Notes: generated by a model from the letters alone, not told the origin. Positions 51,886-60,704 are shown, counted from the stretch's first letter. The stretch is DNA of 64,000 nt from Halopiger djelfimassiliensis (GCF_000455365.1 NZ_HG315685.1:237514-301513); one strand, 5' to 3'. Made by a program: numbers and translations.

Positions 51886-52614
51886 ATGGCAACGCAGCCA
51901 CACCTGCTGGTCGAGGACGGAGATCTGACCGATATCGCGCTCGTCCCGGGCGATCCCGGGCGGGTCGACCGGATCGCCGACCACTGCGACGAGGCCGAGA
52001 CGATCGCTCGAAACCGCGAGTACAAGGTCGTCAACGCGACCTACGAGGGACGACCGCTGACCATCTGTTCGACGGGGATCGGCTGTCCGTCGGCAGCGAT
52101 CGCCGTCGAGGAGCTGGCGAACGTCGGCGTCGAGACGTTCATCCGCGTCGGCACGACCGGCGCGTTGCAGTCGGGTATCGAGATCGGCGACATGATCGTC
52201 GCAAACGGGGCCGCGAAAAACGAGGGGACCTCGAAGCGCTACGAGGACGTTTCCTATCCCGCGGTGCCGGATTACGACGTCCTCTCGTCGCTGGTCGAGT
52301 CCGCGGAGGCAAACGACGAGGAGGTTCACGTCGGCCCCATCGCTTCCGACGACGCCTACTACGCGGAAACGGACGCGTACGTCGCCGACTGGGAGGATGC
52401 CGGCATGCTATCGGTCGAGATGGAAGCCGCCGCGATCTTCTCGTTGACCCGCCGCAAGGGACTGCGAGCCGGGGCGATCTGTACCGTCGACGGCAACCTC
52501 GTGGAGGGGACCCAGAAGGGAACCGCCACCGAAGACGACGAACTCCCCGAGAAAGCCAAAAACAACGTCGGCCGCGCGATCGACATCGCGCTCGAGGCCG
52601 CGACCGATCTGTAG
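51886..52614 (+). CDS. nucleoside (uridine) phosphorylase
   Basis: 242 residues, PNP/UDP family. It splits nucleosides with phosphate to base and ribose-1-phosphate. Seen: IALVPGDPGRVDRIADHCDE, the phosphate loop STGIGCPSAAIAVEEL, FIRVGTTGALQSGIEIGDM, VEMEAAAIFSLTRRKGLRAG with the ribose-binding Glu/Met, and a C-terminal IDIALEAATDL. Uridine-type recognition is likely from VEMEAAAIF. It could supply ribose-1-phosphate to the PfkB kinase. TTTTTTCTCG at about 51855-51864 is a likely promoter. Confidence 0.94.
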   Translation: MATQPHLLVEDGDLTDIALVPGDPGRVDRIADHCDEAETIARNREYKVVNATYEGRPLTICSTGIGCPSAAIAVEELANVGVETFIRVGTTGALQSGIEIGDMIVANGAAKNEGTSKRYEDVSYPAVPDYDVLSSLVESAEANDEEVHVGPIASDDAYYAETDAYVADWEDAGMLSVEMEAAAIFSLTRRKGLRAGAICTVDGNLVEGTQKGTATEDDELPEKAKNNVGRAIDIALEAATDL

Positions 52615-52619
52615 GTCGG

Positions 52620-53414
52620 TCACTCGGTTAGCTGGTGAGCGAGTTTCGTCGTTCGGTCGGTCAGTTCTTCCGTCGTCGCCGAAGCGTCCTGTAGCGTCTC
52701 GTTGATCGCCGAGAACAACACGTCGAACGCGACGGCCCCGTCGTCTCGCCGCCACTCGTCCGTGGAATGGTGGGGGAGAGCACAGGCCGAACAGGCACCT
52801 TCCGACGCGTCTTCGGTCTCGAACGGTTCGAAACAGCAGTGACAGCAGTCGACTCCTGCGACGACCCGTTCGCCGAGTTCGACGAGCGTCCGGACGTGTG
52901 ACTGCAGTTCCGCCGCCGTCTCCCGGAACGCCGAAAGCAACGGTCGGACGTCGGGGTCCAGCGCCGACTCCTCGACGGCTGCGAGCCGCTCGAGGCGAGC
53001 CTCGACGGCGTCGGTCGCGAGCAGGAGGTCCTGTCGGTGCTCGACGTACTCGGTGCTGTCGTCGGGACGCTCGCCTTCGTCGTCGGGAAACGACGTCGAA
53101 AGCGACGCGAAGGAGGCGACATCTGAGATGGCTTCGCCCTGAATACGGGTCGTCTCGTGGACGACGCGAAACAGTCCGTCGCTGGTCGGTGGCGTCGGCT
53201 CCGTCGCATCCGTGGGCGTCCGCAGCGTCGAGAAACAGCCTTCACAGAGCGTCACAAGGGCGCTCTCGTGGACCGTCCCCTCGAGCGGAACGTCGCCGAC
53301 GGGGTAGGTCCGGAGGGACTCGAAATCGTCGGCAGCGGCGTCACAGAGGCGACACGTGGACGCGTCTCGTTCGAATACGGCTCGGCGATCGGCACGCCAG
53401 TCGCGGGAGGTCAC
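52620..53414 (-). CDS. degenerate HNH-like zinc-finger protein
   Basis: 264 residues. N-terminal VTSRDWRADRRAVFERDAST plus CRLC ... VTLCEGC arranged as in HNH endonucleases, but the usual DHIVP and NLVTLC..CH residues are replaced (TYPVGDVP, HESALVTLC, CFSTL), so catalysis is doubtful. A central helical domain (about 115-190) follows, then a second zinc site CCHCCFEPF and CSACALPHH, and a helical tail. The GTG at 53414 starts the conserved part; a TTG at 53441 is possible. Its stop is 5 bases from the phosphorylase stop. Function unknown; it may bind nucleic acid. Confidence 0.65.
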   Translation of the reverse strand: MTSRDWRADRRAVFERDASTCRLCDAAADDFESLRTYPVGDVPLEGTVHESALVTLCEGCFSTLRTPTDATEPTPPTSDGLFRVVHETTRIQGEAISDVASFASLSTSFPDDEGERPDDSTEYVEHRQDLLLATDAVEARLERLAAVEESALDPDVRPLLSAFRETAAELQSHVRTLVELGERVVAGVDCCHCCFEPFETEDASEGACSACALPHHSTDEWRRDDGAVAFDVLFSAINETLQDASATTEELTDRTTKLAHQLTE

Positions 53415-53556
53415 GAGCGAGCGAAGACAGCGCGGCGACAAAAACGCTCCGGCTGGGGCGGCCGAAGCCCCTCGATTGACCGTCGGCTGACAGCTCGGCG
53501 GTCGATATCTTTCAGCTCCACCCGGTATATAACCCGTCTCCGCCCGTAGTGGGCGT

Positions 53557-54255
53557 ATGGCGAAGCCACCGAACGATCCGGATGACCCGGACGACCGGAC
53601 GGAATCGGACGCCCAGCCGTCCGCGACGACCGAGTTCGAACTCGAGCGGACGTACCGCCGCGAGGACCTGTCCGCCGTCTTCCGCGAGTTCGCGGCCGCC
53701 TTCGAGGACGGCCGTCCGATCCGGATGCGCGGCGACGATCGAAGCGTCAGGATCGTGCTCCCGGATCGAGTCGTCGCCGAGTTCGAGGTCGAGACGGCAG
53801 TCGCCGACGATCCGGAGGATGCCCCGCCGGCCGCCGAACTGGAACTGGAACTCGAGTGGAACGATGCGGACGGCTCGAGCGTTCAGATAACCGAACGCGG
53901 GGCCGACACGGACGCCGGCGCGAGCGGCGAGTCGGCCGAAGTGGTCGAACCGTCGGCCGATCCCGCGACGGCGGCGATGCCGCTCGAAGGCGTTCCCGGC
54001 CCGAGCGGGTCGGCTGCCGGCGACGCCGCGGCGACCGGCTCCGAGCCATCGAAACCCGAGCGGACCAGCCGCTTCGAGATCTATCGGGATCGAGCCGACG
54101 AGTGGCGCTGGCGGCTTGTCCACTGGAACGGGAACATCATCGCCGACAGCGGAGAGGGGTACGCGTCGCGACACAATGCCAAACGCGCCGCCCGGAGCGT
54201 GATGCGAAGCGCGCCGACTGCGAGCATCGAGCAGCGGGACGAAACGCCGGACTGA
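53557..54255 (+). CDS. amphi-Trp domain fused to a DUF1508/YegP-like domain
   Basis: 232 residues. Domain 1 (about 24-115), ELERTYRREDLSAVFREFAA and AEFEVETAVADDPED, is the haloarchaeal amphi-Trp fold. A Pro/Ala/Glu-rich linker (about 115-168) leads to domain 2 (about 170-222), SRFEIYRDRADEWRWRLVHW then IIADSGEGYASRHNAKRAAR, which is DUF1508/YegP. Both are small beta modules of unknown function that may bind nucleic acid or protein. ATG at 53557. The stop is 10 bases from the DUF547 gene's stop. Confidence 0.85.
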   Translation: MAKPPNDPDDPDDRTESDAQPSATTEFELERTYRREDLSAVFREFAAAFEDGRPIRMRGDDRSVRIVLPDRVVAEFEVETAVADDPEDAPPAAELELELEWNDADGSSVQITERGADTDAGASGESAEVVEPSADPATAAMPLEGVPGPSGSAAGDAAATGSEPSKPERTSRFEIYRDRADEWRWRLVHWNGNIIADSGEGYASRHNAKRAARSVMRSAPTASIEQRDETPD

Positions 54256-54265
54256 GACGGTGCGG

Positions 54266-55012
54266 TTACGGGCGCAGTTCGTCCAGTTCCAGATCCAGAT
54301 CGAAATCCGGTGCCCGGTCGAACGCCTCGTACTCGAGCGACGGGGTCACGTCGTCCGGGACCGCGTTGTACTTTTTGAGAAAGGAGACGATGCCGCGTCT
54401 CCCCCCGAAGTCCCCTCGATACCGGCGAAAGAGTCGGGGGATCGTCGCGACCCGCCGCTCCGGATCGTAGTCGACGTTTTCCTCGAGGAACCACTCGATG
54501 GCGATGTCCAGTTCCTCGTCGACGTCGGCCGGCGAGTAGACGGTGATCGGCGGGCAGTTCTCGCCGCCGCGACTCAGCGCGAAGTGGATCCGGGGATCGC
54601 AGTCCTCGAGTCGGAACCGTCGCTCGAACGAGGTCGGAAACGGACGCGGGAGGTAACCGAACCCCCACCGGTGTTTCGAACTCCGCAGGAGGCCGTGTTC
54701 GATGTCGTTGAGGCTCACCCAGGTTCCGCCGATCGGAATCCGATCCCGGGCGAAGAACTTCCAGCGGTCGAGGATCCCGCTCAGCCCGTCGCTCTCGAGC
54801 AACGACGGCTCCGACTCCAGCAGCAACTGGCCGTAGGCGTTGTAACAGTTGAGCCAGAAGGAGAGCTTTCGCTCGCGGCTGGCCAGTGCCCGTTCGAGTC
54901 GCGACCGCTCGAGCGTCGCGAGTTGGTCCCGCAACCAGTCGGCATCGCCCTCGGTTTTGACCGTATACAGGAGATCGGCCGAGAGGGAGAGGGGATCGAG
55001 CTGGGTCGACAT
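54266..55012 (-). CDS. DUF547 protein
   Basis: 248 residues. DUF547 signature residues: KLSFWLNCYNAYGQLLL, FFARDRIPIGGTWVSLNDIE, PRIHFALSRGGENCPPITVY and a C-terminal KKYNAVPDDVTPSLEYEAFD. The Cys in NCPP and His in RIHFAL resemble a papain/transglutaminase-type site. It may be a hydrolase or transferase, but no substrate is known. No signal peptide, so it is cytosolic. Start ATG at 55012. Divergent from the AI-2E gene. Confidence 0.85.
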   Translation of the reverse strand: MSTQLDPLSLSADLLYTVKTEGDADWLRDQLATLERSRLERALASRERKLSFWLNCYNAYGQLLLESEPSLLESDGLSGILDRWKFFARDRIPIGGTWVSLNDIEHGLLRSSKHRWGFGYLPRPFPTSFERRFRLEDCDPRIHFALSRGGENCPPITVYSPADVDEELDIAIEWFLEENVDYDPERRVATIPRLFRRYRGDFGGRRGIVSFLKKYNAVPDDVTPSLEYEAFDRAPDFDLDLELDELRP

Positions 55013-55127
55013 TCATATTCGACTTCGTGTAGCAGACTCTTGAATCCGTGTGGTATGTTGGCACGACAGTTTCGTCGCCGGACAGGTCTGGCCCGGTTTT
55101 ATCCCGACGAAAGTGGATACGATCCGT

Positions 55128-56144
55128 GTGAACCGTAGCAAGGGGTTTCTCCTGGCGCTTATCCTGCTCTTTGCGTATCTCTCGTGGCAACTGGTCGCGC
55201 CGTTTCTGCAGTACGTTCTCGCCGCGATCCTGACGGCGTTTGTCCTCTCCCCGCTTCAGAACCGTCTCGAGACCCGGTTTTCGCCGGGTCTATCGGCGTT
55301 CATACTGGTCGCCCTTACGGTCGTCGGCGTTATCGTTCCGTTCGTCCTCATTGCCGCGGCGGTCGCCGGCGACGCCGCACGAATCCTGCAGGATGTCGAC
55401 CCCGAATCCCTCCAGCTTGCCGAACTCGAATCGCGGATCGAAGCGACGACGGGCGTCGAGGTCGATCTGGCGGAGACGCTGACCGGCTCCGCACAGGAGG
55501 TCGGTACCGTCGTGCTCGAGCAGTCGACGGCGTGGTTCGGCGCGATCACGCACGCGTTGGTCGGTATCGGATTAGCCCTCTTTCTGCTCTACTACCTGCT
55601 CAAGGACGGAACGGCGTTGGTCCGCTGGCTTCGGGACGTGACGCCCCTCCCCGAGGACATACAGGACGATTTCTACGGTGCACTCGACGAGGTCATGTGG
55701 GCCGTGCTGGCGGGTCACGTCCTGATCGCGATCATTCAGGGGTTCATCGCCGGGCTGGGGCTGGTGGCGACCGGCATCCCGAACGCCGCGTTCTGGACGG
55801 TCGTCATGATCGTCCTCGCGTTGATACCGCTCGTCGGCTCCTTTCTCGTGTGGGGGCCTGCCGTCGGCTACCTCTTTTTGACCGGCGAGCCGGTCCTCGG
55901 GGTGGCGCTTTTCGTCTACGGCTCCCTCGTCGTCGGGGTGGCAGACGACTACCTGCGGCCGATCCTCGTGGATCGCTACGCGAAACTGAACCCCGCGATC
56001 ATCATCCTCGGTGTCCTCGGCGGTCTCTACGCGTTCGGCGTCATGGGGCTGTTCTTCGGCCCCGTCGTCCTCGGTGCTCTGATCGCGACGATCAACGTCG
56101 CCGACGACTACTACGAGCGACGCGCCGCCGAGTCCGAACCCTGA
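55128..56144 (+). CDS. AI-2E family transporter
   Basis: 338 residues with about eight hydrophobic helices. The start has LLALILLFAYLSWQLVAPFL, LAAILTAFVLSPLQNRLETR and AFILVALTVVGVIVPFVLI; the second half has WAVLAGHVLIAIIQGFIAGL, VVMIVLALIPLVGSFLVWGP and LGVLGGLYAFGVMGLFFGPV, the conserved core. Family members export small molecules or move ions; the substrate is unknown here. A GTG at 55128 (VNRSKGF) fits TTTTAT at 55097-55102; GTG at 55113 and ATG at 55050 are alternatives. Confidence 0.88.
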   Translation: MNRSKGFLLALILLFAYLSWQLVAPFLQYVLAAILTAFVLSPLQNRLETRFSPGLSAFILVALTVVGVIVPFVLIAAAVAGDAARILQDVDPESLQLAELESRIEATTGVEVDLAETLTGSAQEVGTVVLEQSTAWFGAITHALVGIGLALFLLYYLLKDGTALVRWLRDVTPLPEDIQDDFYGALDEVMWAVLAGHVLIAIIQGFIAGLGLVATGIPNAAFWTVVMIVLALIPLVGSFLVWGPAVGYLFLTGEPVLGVALFVYGSLVVGVADDYLRPILVDRYAKLNPAIIILGVLGGLYAFGVMGLFFGPVVLGALIATINVADDYYERRAAESEP

Positions 56145-56247
56145 CCGACACCGGCGGCGATTTTCCCCTCGAGCGGGACCGTCACGATACGTTCGATCCG
56201 GATTCGTCGCGCTTTTGCCCCGCGAGACCCGATACCCGTTCGAGCGA

Positions 56248-57501
56248 ATGGCCCGGTACCACATCGAAACCTACGGCTGTACGTCCAATCGCGGGGAGAG
56301 TCGCGAGATCGAGCGACGGCTCCGCGACGCGGGCCACCACCGGGTCGACGGTCCCGAGGAGGCCGACGTTGCCATCCTCAACACCTGTACCGTCGTCGAG
56401 AAGACCGAGCGGAACATGCTCCGGCGGGCCGAGGAACTGGCCGACGAGACGGCCGACCTCTTCATCACGGGCTGTATGGCCCTCGCACAGGGTGCGGAGT
56501 TTCGCGAGGCCGACATCGACGGACAGGTGCTCCACTGGGACGAGGTCCCCGAGGCCGTCACCAACGGCGAGTGTCCCACGACGACCCCCGACGCCGAACC
56601 CGTCCTCGACGGCGTCGTCGGCATCCTCCCCATCGCGCGGGGCTGTATGTCCGACTGCTCGTACTGTATCACCAAACACGCGACGGGCAAGATCGACTCC
56701 CCGTCGATCGAGGAAAACGTCGAGAAAGCCCGCGCCCTGATCCACGCCGGTGCGAAGGAACTGCGCATCACGGGACAGGACACCGGCGTCTACGGCTGGG
56801 ACGAGGGCGAACGCAAACTCCATCGGCTGCTCGAGCGCATCTGTGAGATCGACGGCGAGTTCCGGGTCCGCGTCGGGATGGCCAACCCGAAGGGCGTCCA
56901 CGGCATCCGCGAGGAACTCGCCGACGTCTTCGCCGACCACGAGGAACTCTACGACTTCCTGCACGCGCCCGTCCAGTCCGGATCGAACGACGTCCTCGGC
57001 GACATGCGCCGCCAGCATCAGGTCGAGGAGTACGTCGAGGTCGTCGAGACCTTCGACGAGGCGCTCGAGTACTGGACGCTCTCGACCGACTTCATCGTCG
57101 GCTTCCCGACCGAAACCGACCACGACCACGCACAGTCGATGGCCCTGCTCCGGGAAACCCGGCCGGAGAAGATCAACGTCACCCGATTCTCCAAGCGGCC
57201 GGGAACCGACGCCGCCGACCTGAAGGGGCTGGGCGGCACGGTCAAGAAGGAGCGTTCGAAGGAGATGAGCGCGCTCAAACGCGATATCGTCGGCGAAGCC
57301 TACGCCGAGATGGTCGGCGAGCGCCGCGAGGACGTGCTGGTCGTCGAGGAGGGGACCGCCGACTCCGTGAAGTGTCGCGATTCGGCCTACCGGCAGCTCA
57401 TCGTCCAGAACGCGAGCGAGTACGGCCTCGAACCCGGCGATTTCGTCGACCTCGAGGTGACGGCCCACGAGACGATGTACGCGTTCGGCGAGCCGATCTG
57501 A
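56248..57501 (+). CDS. tRNA t6A37 methylthiotransferase (MtaB/CDKAL1-like)
   Basis: 417 residues. Converts t6A37 to ms2t6A37 in tRNA. The N-terminal UPF0004 domain with three Cys for the second cluster: IETYGCTSNRGESREIE, LNTCTVVEKTERNML and FITGCMALAQ. Radical-SAM cluster Cys in IARGCMSDCSYCITKHATGK. SAM-side motifs follow (ELRITGQDTGVYGWD, PVQSGSNDVLGDMRRQHQ, DFIVGFPTETDHDH) and a C-terminal TRAM-like domain (about 355-415). The ATG at 56248 precedes ARYHIETYGC. Archaeal members of this subgroup are the CDKAL1-like type. Confidence 0.95.
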   Translation: MARYHIETYGCTSNRGESREIERRLRDAGHHRVDGPEEADVAILNTCTVVEKTERNMLRRAEELADETADLFITGCMALAQGAEFREADIDGQVLHWDEVPEAVTNGECPTTTPDAEPVLDGVVGILPIARGCMSDCSYCITKHATGKIDSPSIEENVEKARALIHAGAKELRITGQDTGVYGWDEGERKLHRLLERICEIDGEFRVRVGMANPKGVHGIREELADVFADHEELYDFLHAPVQSGSNDVLGDMRRQHQVEEYVEVVETFDEALEYWTLSTDFIVGFPTETDHDHAQSMALLRETRPEKINVTRFSKRPGTDAADLKGLGGTVKKERSKEMSALKRDIVGEAYAEMVGERREDVLVVEEGTADSVKCRDSAYRQLIVQNASEYGLEPGDFVDLEVTAHETMYAFGEPI

Positions 57502-57512
57502 GACGGCGGCCG

Positions 57513-57719
57513 TCAGGACCGGTCGGCGATCCGTTCGACCGCGACGACGAGCCGGTAGAACAGGTGCAAAAACACCAGGGCAACCACGAGCACGGCCCAG
57601 TACTGTCCGTTCCCGGTGAGCACGGCGTATACAGTGACGGCGACGAGGCCGAATCCGAAGACGAGCCACCGCACCATCGGGACTTCATAGAGCGAGTGGT
57701 CCGGCGAGCGGTCTGCCAT
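57513..57719 (-). CDS. small two-TM membrane protein
   Basis: 68 residues. Helices: MVRWLVFGFGLVAVTVYAVL and YWAVLVVALVFLHLFYRLVV. Haloarchaeal hypothetical with no known role. Convergent with the methylthiotransferase, 11 bases between stops, and divergent from the glutaredoxin-like gene. Confidence 0.75.
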   Translation of the reverse strand: MADRSPDHSLYEVPMVRWLVFGFGLVAVTVYAVLTGNGQYWAVLVVALVFLHLFYRLVVAVERIADRS

Positions 57720-57845
57720 ACCCGTGTGTTCGCTTTTCGGCTAATAACAGTTCTGATACTGTCACGTCCGCGTTCGACGCGTCCCGGACGGAATCCCTCG
57801 AGCGACCGCCCCATCCTTTTGGCGAGCGCGCCCGAACGGCCGCGT

Positions 57846-58082
57846 ATGGTTACGCTGTACCGACTCGAGGGCTGTCCGTACTGTGAGCGCGTCGTGGATC
57901 GACTCGAGGAACTCGGGGTCGACTACGAGAGCGTCCGGGTCGAGGGCCTGCACTCGAAGCGCGACGAGGTCAAACGCGTTTCGGGCCAGCGGCAGGTGCC
58001 AGTACTCGTCGACGAGGAGTACGGCGTCACGATGGCCGAATCGGAACGCATTCTCGAGTACCTCGAGACGACCTACGCCTGA
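57846..58082 (+). CDS. glutaredoxin-like protein
   Basis: 78 residues. Thioredoxin fold with the redox motif GCPYCERVVDRLEELGV (CPYC, about 10-13), QVPVLVDEEYGVTMAES with the cis-Pro, and the C-terminal RILEYLETTYA helix. A small thiol-disulfide enzyme; haloarchaea use gamma-glutamylcysteine rather than glutathione. ATG at 57846. The frame upstream is open but out of family. Confidence 0.92.
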   Translation: MVTLYRLEGCPYCERVVDRLEELGVDYESVRVEGLHSKRDEVKRVSGQRQVPVLVDEEYGVTMAESERILEYLETTYA

Positions 58083-58120
58083 GTTCGGGTTCCCGGACGG
58101 CGTCGACGAGCACGCGATTC

Positions 58121-58660
58121 CTACTCGAAGACGACGGCGTGGTCGTCGTCGGAGACGACGGCCCCGTCCTGATCGGCGAACGCGTCGTGGAGGTGATCGT
58201 AGGTTTCTTCGAGGGCTTCGACGATCACCGTGGTATCGCTGATGACGGGCATGAAGTTCGTATCGCCCTGCCAGCGCGGAACGACGTGGGTGTGGAGGTG
58301 GTCGTCGATGGACCCGCCGGCACCGTCGCCGAGGTTTAGCCCGGCGTTGAACCCGTCCGGTCCGAACGCCTCCTCGAGCGCGTCGAACGTCCGCTGTTTC
58401 AGGCGGGCGTGATCGAGCAGGACATCGTCGTCGAGGACGGTGTAGTCGCCGGTGTGCGTATGGGGGATCACCATCGCGTGGCCCGGGTTGTACGGGTAGT
58501 TGTTCAGCATGACGAACGCGTGGTCGCTGCGCGCGACGAGCAAGTGCTCCCGGTCGTCGTCGCGCTCGGGCAGCTCACAGAAGAGGCACTCCTCGATGTC
58601 GGGGTTTTTTTCCTCGCGTCTGATCCACTCGATCCGCCACGGTGCGAACACCTGCTCCAT
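58121..58660 (-). CDS. HIT-family hydrolase
   Basis: 179 residues. Zinc-type N-terminal CLFC (with ELPERDDD), VMLNNYPYNPGHAMVIPHTH, and the catalytic HIT motif DDHLHTHVVPRW. HIT proteins hydrolyse or transfer nucleotidyl groups; this group resembles Ap4A phosphorylase-like or FHIT-type enzymes. ATG at 58660 (MEQVFAPWRIEWI). A segment of about 280 bases upstream (58661-58946) holds no gene apart from the promoter of the next one. Confidence 0.92.
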   Translation of the reverse strand: MEQVFAPWRIEWIRREEKNPDIEECLFCELPERDDDREHLLVARSDHAFVMLNNYPYNPGHAMVIPHTHTGDYTVLDDDVLLDHARLKQRTFDALEEAFGPDGFNAGLNLGDGAGGSIDDHLHTHVVPRWQGDTNFMPVISDTTVIVEALEETYDHLHDAFADQDGAVVSDDDHAVVFE

Positions 58661-58913
58661 ATCCCTCACGACTCGAGTCGTCCCTATACTGGTTGCGTCT
58701 CGCGGACCCGTCCTCGCCCCGAGCCGTCGTCGACTCGGCCGATCGGTTCGCCCGGACGAGTCGTGTCGAAATAGCGAGTGGTAATGAGTAGTTATCAAGA
58801 ACTGACAGTTGGGGAATAGTACTGTTAGCTGAGTAGTTGGACGATATTGAACGATCTCAGCACGTCTCACCTCGCGGAATCCGGGACGACTCAGTTCTCG
58901 AAACGAAGGGTGT

Positions 58914-58920
58914 CTTTAAG
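58914..58920 (+). promoter_or_regulatory. TATA-like box of the zinc-ribbon gene
   Basis: CTTTAAG is centred 30 bases before the ATG at 58947 and fits a leaderless transcript. Confidence 0.55.
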
Positions 58921-58946
58921 ACTGCACTATTGCAAGTAATCTCTCA

Positions 58947-59147
58947 ATGGCAACGACAGACGACTCCTTTAACGGGATGACCGAACACTGCGATGACTGC
59001 GATCTGGAAACGCTACACGAAGTCTCGGTACAGATCAGGACCGAGAGCATCAAGGAGGAGAACGCCCAGTTCTCCCGTGAACCGTACCGCGTCAGTGAAT
59101 GTCAGCGCTGTGGGAATCGGACGAGCCAGCGGATGAACAACGCCTGA
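58947..59147 (+). CDS. DUF7835-type zinc-ribbon protein
   Basis: 66 residues. Two CxxC knuckles, EHCDDCDLETLHEVSVQI and SECQRCGNRTSQRMNNA, with a beta hairpin between (KEENAQFSREPYRV). Common haloarchaeal small zinc protein; function unknown, probably nucleic-acid or protein binding. Leaderless promoter upstream. Confidence 0.8.
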   Translation: MATTDDSFNGMTEHCDDCDLETLHEVSVQIRTESIKEENAQFSREPYRVSECQRCGNRTSQRMNNA

Positions 59148-59265
59148 CTCGCTCACGCGGTCCACGAACCAGTAAACCGCCCTCGACGTTCGGTTTCCCG
59201 CTCTCGACGATCCTTCGTTGATCGTCACCTCCACTCGTCGTTTCCGACGGCCGTGTTCGATCCGC

Positions 59266-60162
59266 TTACGCGGTCGTTACCTCACATCCGTCTTCGGTGA
59301 CGATGATCGTATGCTCTTTCTGACTCACGAGGTAGCCGTCGTCCTCTTTGAGGACCGGATAGCCGTGGACGATGTCGTTGCGCTTGAGTCGACGGAGCGC
59401 CATCTCCGCACGGTCGGTCTCGAGCCAGCGGGTTGCAAACGGGAGCGTCCGGAACTCCTCGGTGATCTGTTCGAGGGCCGTCCGCGCCTGTCTGTTCCGA
59501 ACGGTGCCCTCCCGCTCGAGCGCGAAGATCTCCTCGCTTGCGCCTTCGGTGACCTTTCCGCCGCCGTCGGTCGCGAACGGCTCGATCGCAACGACGTCGC
59601 CGACCTCGAGCGTCGTCCCCTGAGAGACGGCGCGGTTGGGAATGTTAGGGCTGGTGTGTTGCTCCCAGTGTCCCAGTCCGTGACCGGTGAGGTTGACGAC
59701 CGGGTTGTAGCCGTAGCCGTCGATGACGTCCTCGATTTCGGCTCCGATGTCGCCGGTATCGACGCCCGGCTCGACGAGTTCGAGGGCGGCCTCGAGGGCC
59801 TCTTCGGAGGCTTCGGCGAGTTCCGGAGTCCCCGAAAGGTCGACGGTGATCGCGGTGTCGGCGAGCCAGCCGTCGATGTGGACGCCGATGTCCAGATTGA
59901 CCATCTCCTCGCCGAAGGTCGTCTCGTCGCCGACCGACGGCGTCGCGTGGGCCGCCTCCTCGTCGATCGAGATGTTGACCGGGAACGCCGGTTTGCCGCC
60001 GAGTTCTCGGATCCGATCCTCGGCGTACTCGGCGATCTCGAGGTGGCTCGCGCCGACCTCGACGCGTTCGGCTGTCTCTTCGCGTACCTGTGCGAGGATC
60101 TCCCCCGCTTTGCGGTGTTTCTCGTACTTCTCGGACTCGAGGTCCACCTCGGATTCGGCCAT
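59266..60162 (-). CDS. map: methionine aminopeptidase, type II
   Basis: 298 residues. Removes N-terminal Met. Pita-bread fold with Asp/His/Glu metal ligands: VNLDIGVHIDGWLADTAITV, LTGHGLGHWEQHTSPNIPN, VVAIEPFATDGGGKVTEGAS and the C-terminal HTIIVTEDGCEVTTA. The 298-residue length and the insert after the second motif mark the archaeal type II form. ATG at 60162. Confidence 0.95.
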   Translation of the reverse strand: MAESEVDLESEKYEKHRKAGEILAQVREETAERVEVGASHLEIAEYAEDRIRELGGKPAFPVNISIDEEAAHATPSVGDETTFGEEMVNLDIGVHIDGWLADTAITVDLSGTPELAEASEEALEAALELVEPGVDTGDIGAEIEDVIDGYGYNPVVNLTGHGLGHWEQHTSPNIPNRAVSQGTTLEVGDVVAIEPFATDGGGKVTEGASEEIFALEREGTVRNRQARTALEQITEEFRTLPFATRWLETDRAEMALRRLKRNDIVHGYPVLKEDDGYLVSQKEHTIIVTEDGCEVTTA

Positions 60163-60248
60163 GCAACGGGGTTGTACCGGTCGACAAAAAGAGGTTCCGT
60201 CTCGAACCGGAGCCGTGTCCCGTCGGAACCGCCACGCGTCGACGCGAC

Positions 60249-60380
60249 TTACGCCGACCGGAGCGCGTCCCGGTCGATCCAGTTACAGGCGGGACAGGTG
60301 TCGAGTCCCTGTACGTTCGAGAGTGTCGCGTCACAGCGCGGGCACTGTCGCGCGGCGTGGTGTGTCGGTCGTCGCATCAT
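60249..60380 (-). CDS. 43-residue zinc-finger protein (HVO_A0556-like)
   Basis: 43 residues: [11 protein letters not shown], then CPRC, 14 residues and [15 protein letters not shown], i.e. two CxxC knuckles as in small haloarchaeal zinc-finger proteins. ATG at 60378-60380 (a second ATG follows). AT-rich ATAATAAAAGTATG (minus-strand promoter) lies just upstream near 60400-60420. Too short for secure function; the Cys spacing and promoter support a real gene. Confidence 0.7.
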   Translation of the reverse strand: MMRRPTHHAARQCPRCDATLSNVQGLDTCPACNWIDRDALRSA

Positions 60381-60704
60381 TGTCGAAGTAGTTACTCACG
60401 ACGATAATAAAAGTATGCTACGACGATCGTCGAATCCCAGTGGCCGTCCGCGAGGCCGACCGGGTTCGCTGCCGTCGCCTCGTAACCGATCGTTCACGGA
60501 GGTAACCCGGGATAGGTGCCGGAAACGACGCGAAACAGTCACGATGAATTATGTCGCTTCGGCGGATCGATCCAGTCGGCGTGAGAGACGCCACCGGACT
60601 CGAGACGGTCCGGCTCGATTCGACGGTCGTGGAACGCACGCACCCTCGAGGTCGGCGGAACCGAGGCCGATGGCGGGTGGAGCCGCCGATCTCGAGGACG
60701 TTAC
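60381..60704. other. 324-base stretch without a convincing gene
   Basis: It holds the promoter area of the small zinc-finger gene at its left end. A frame starting at 60551 runs into the mobile element, but it has no family features. The right end is the TTAC (60701-60704) that served as the insertion target; the flank just left of it is the original downstream sequence of the asparaginase-like gene. Confidence 0.5.
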
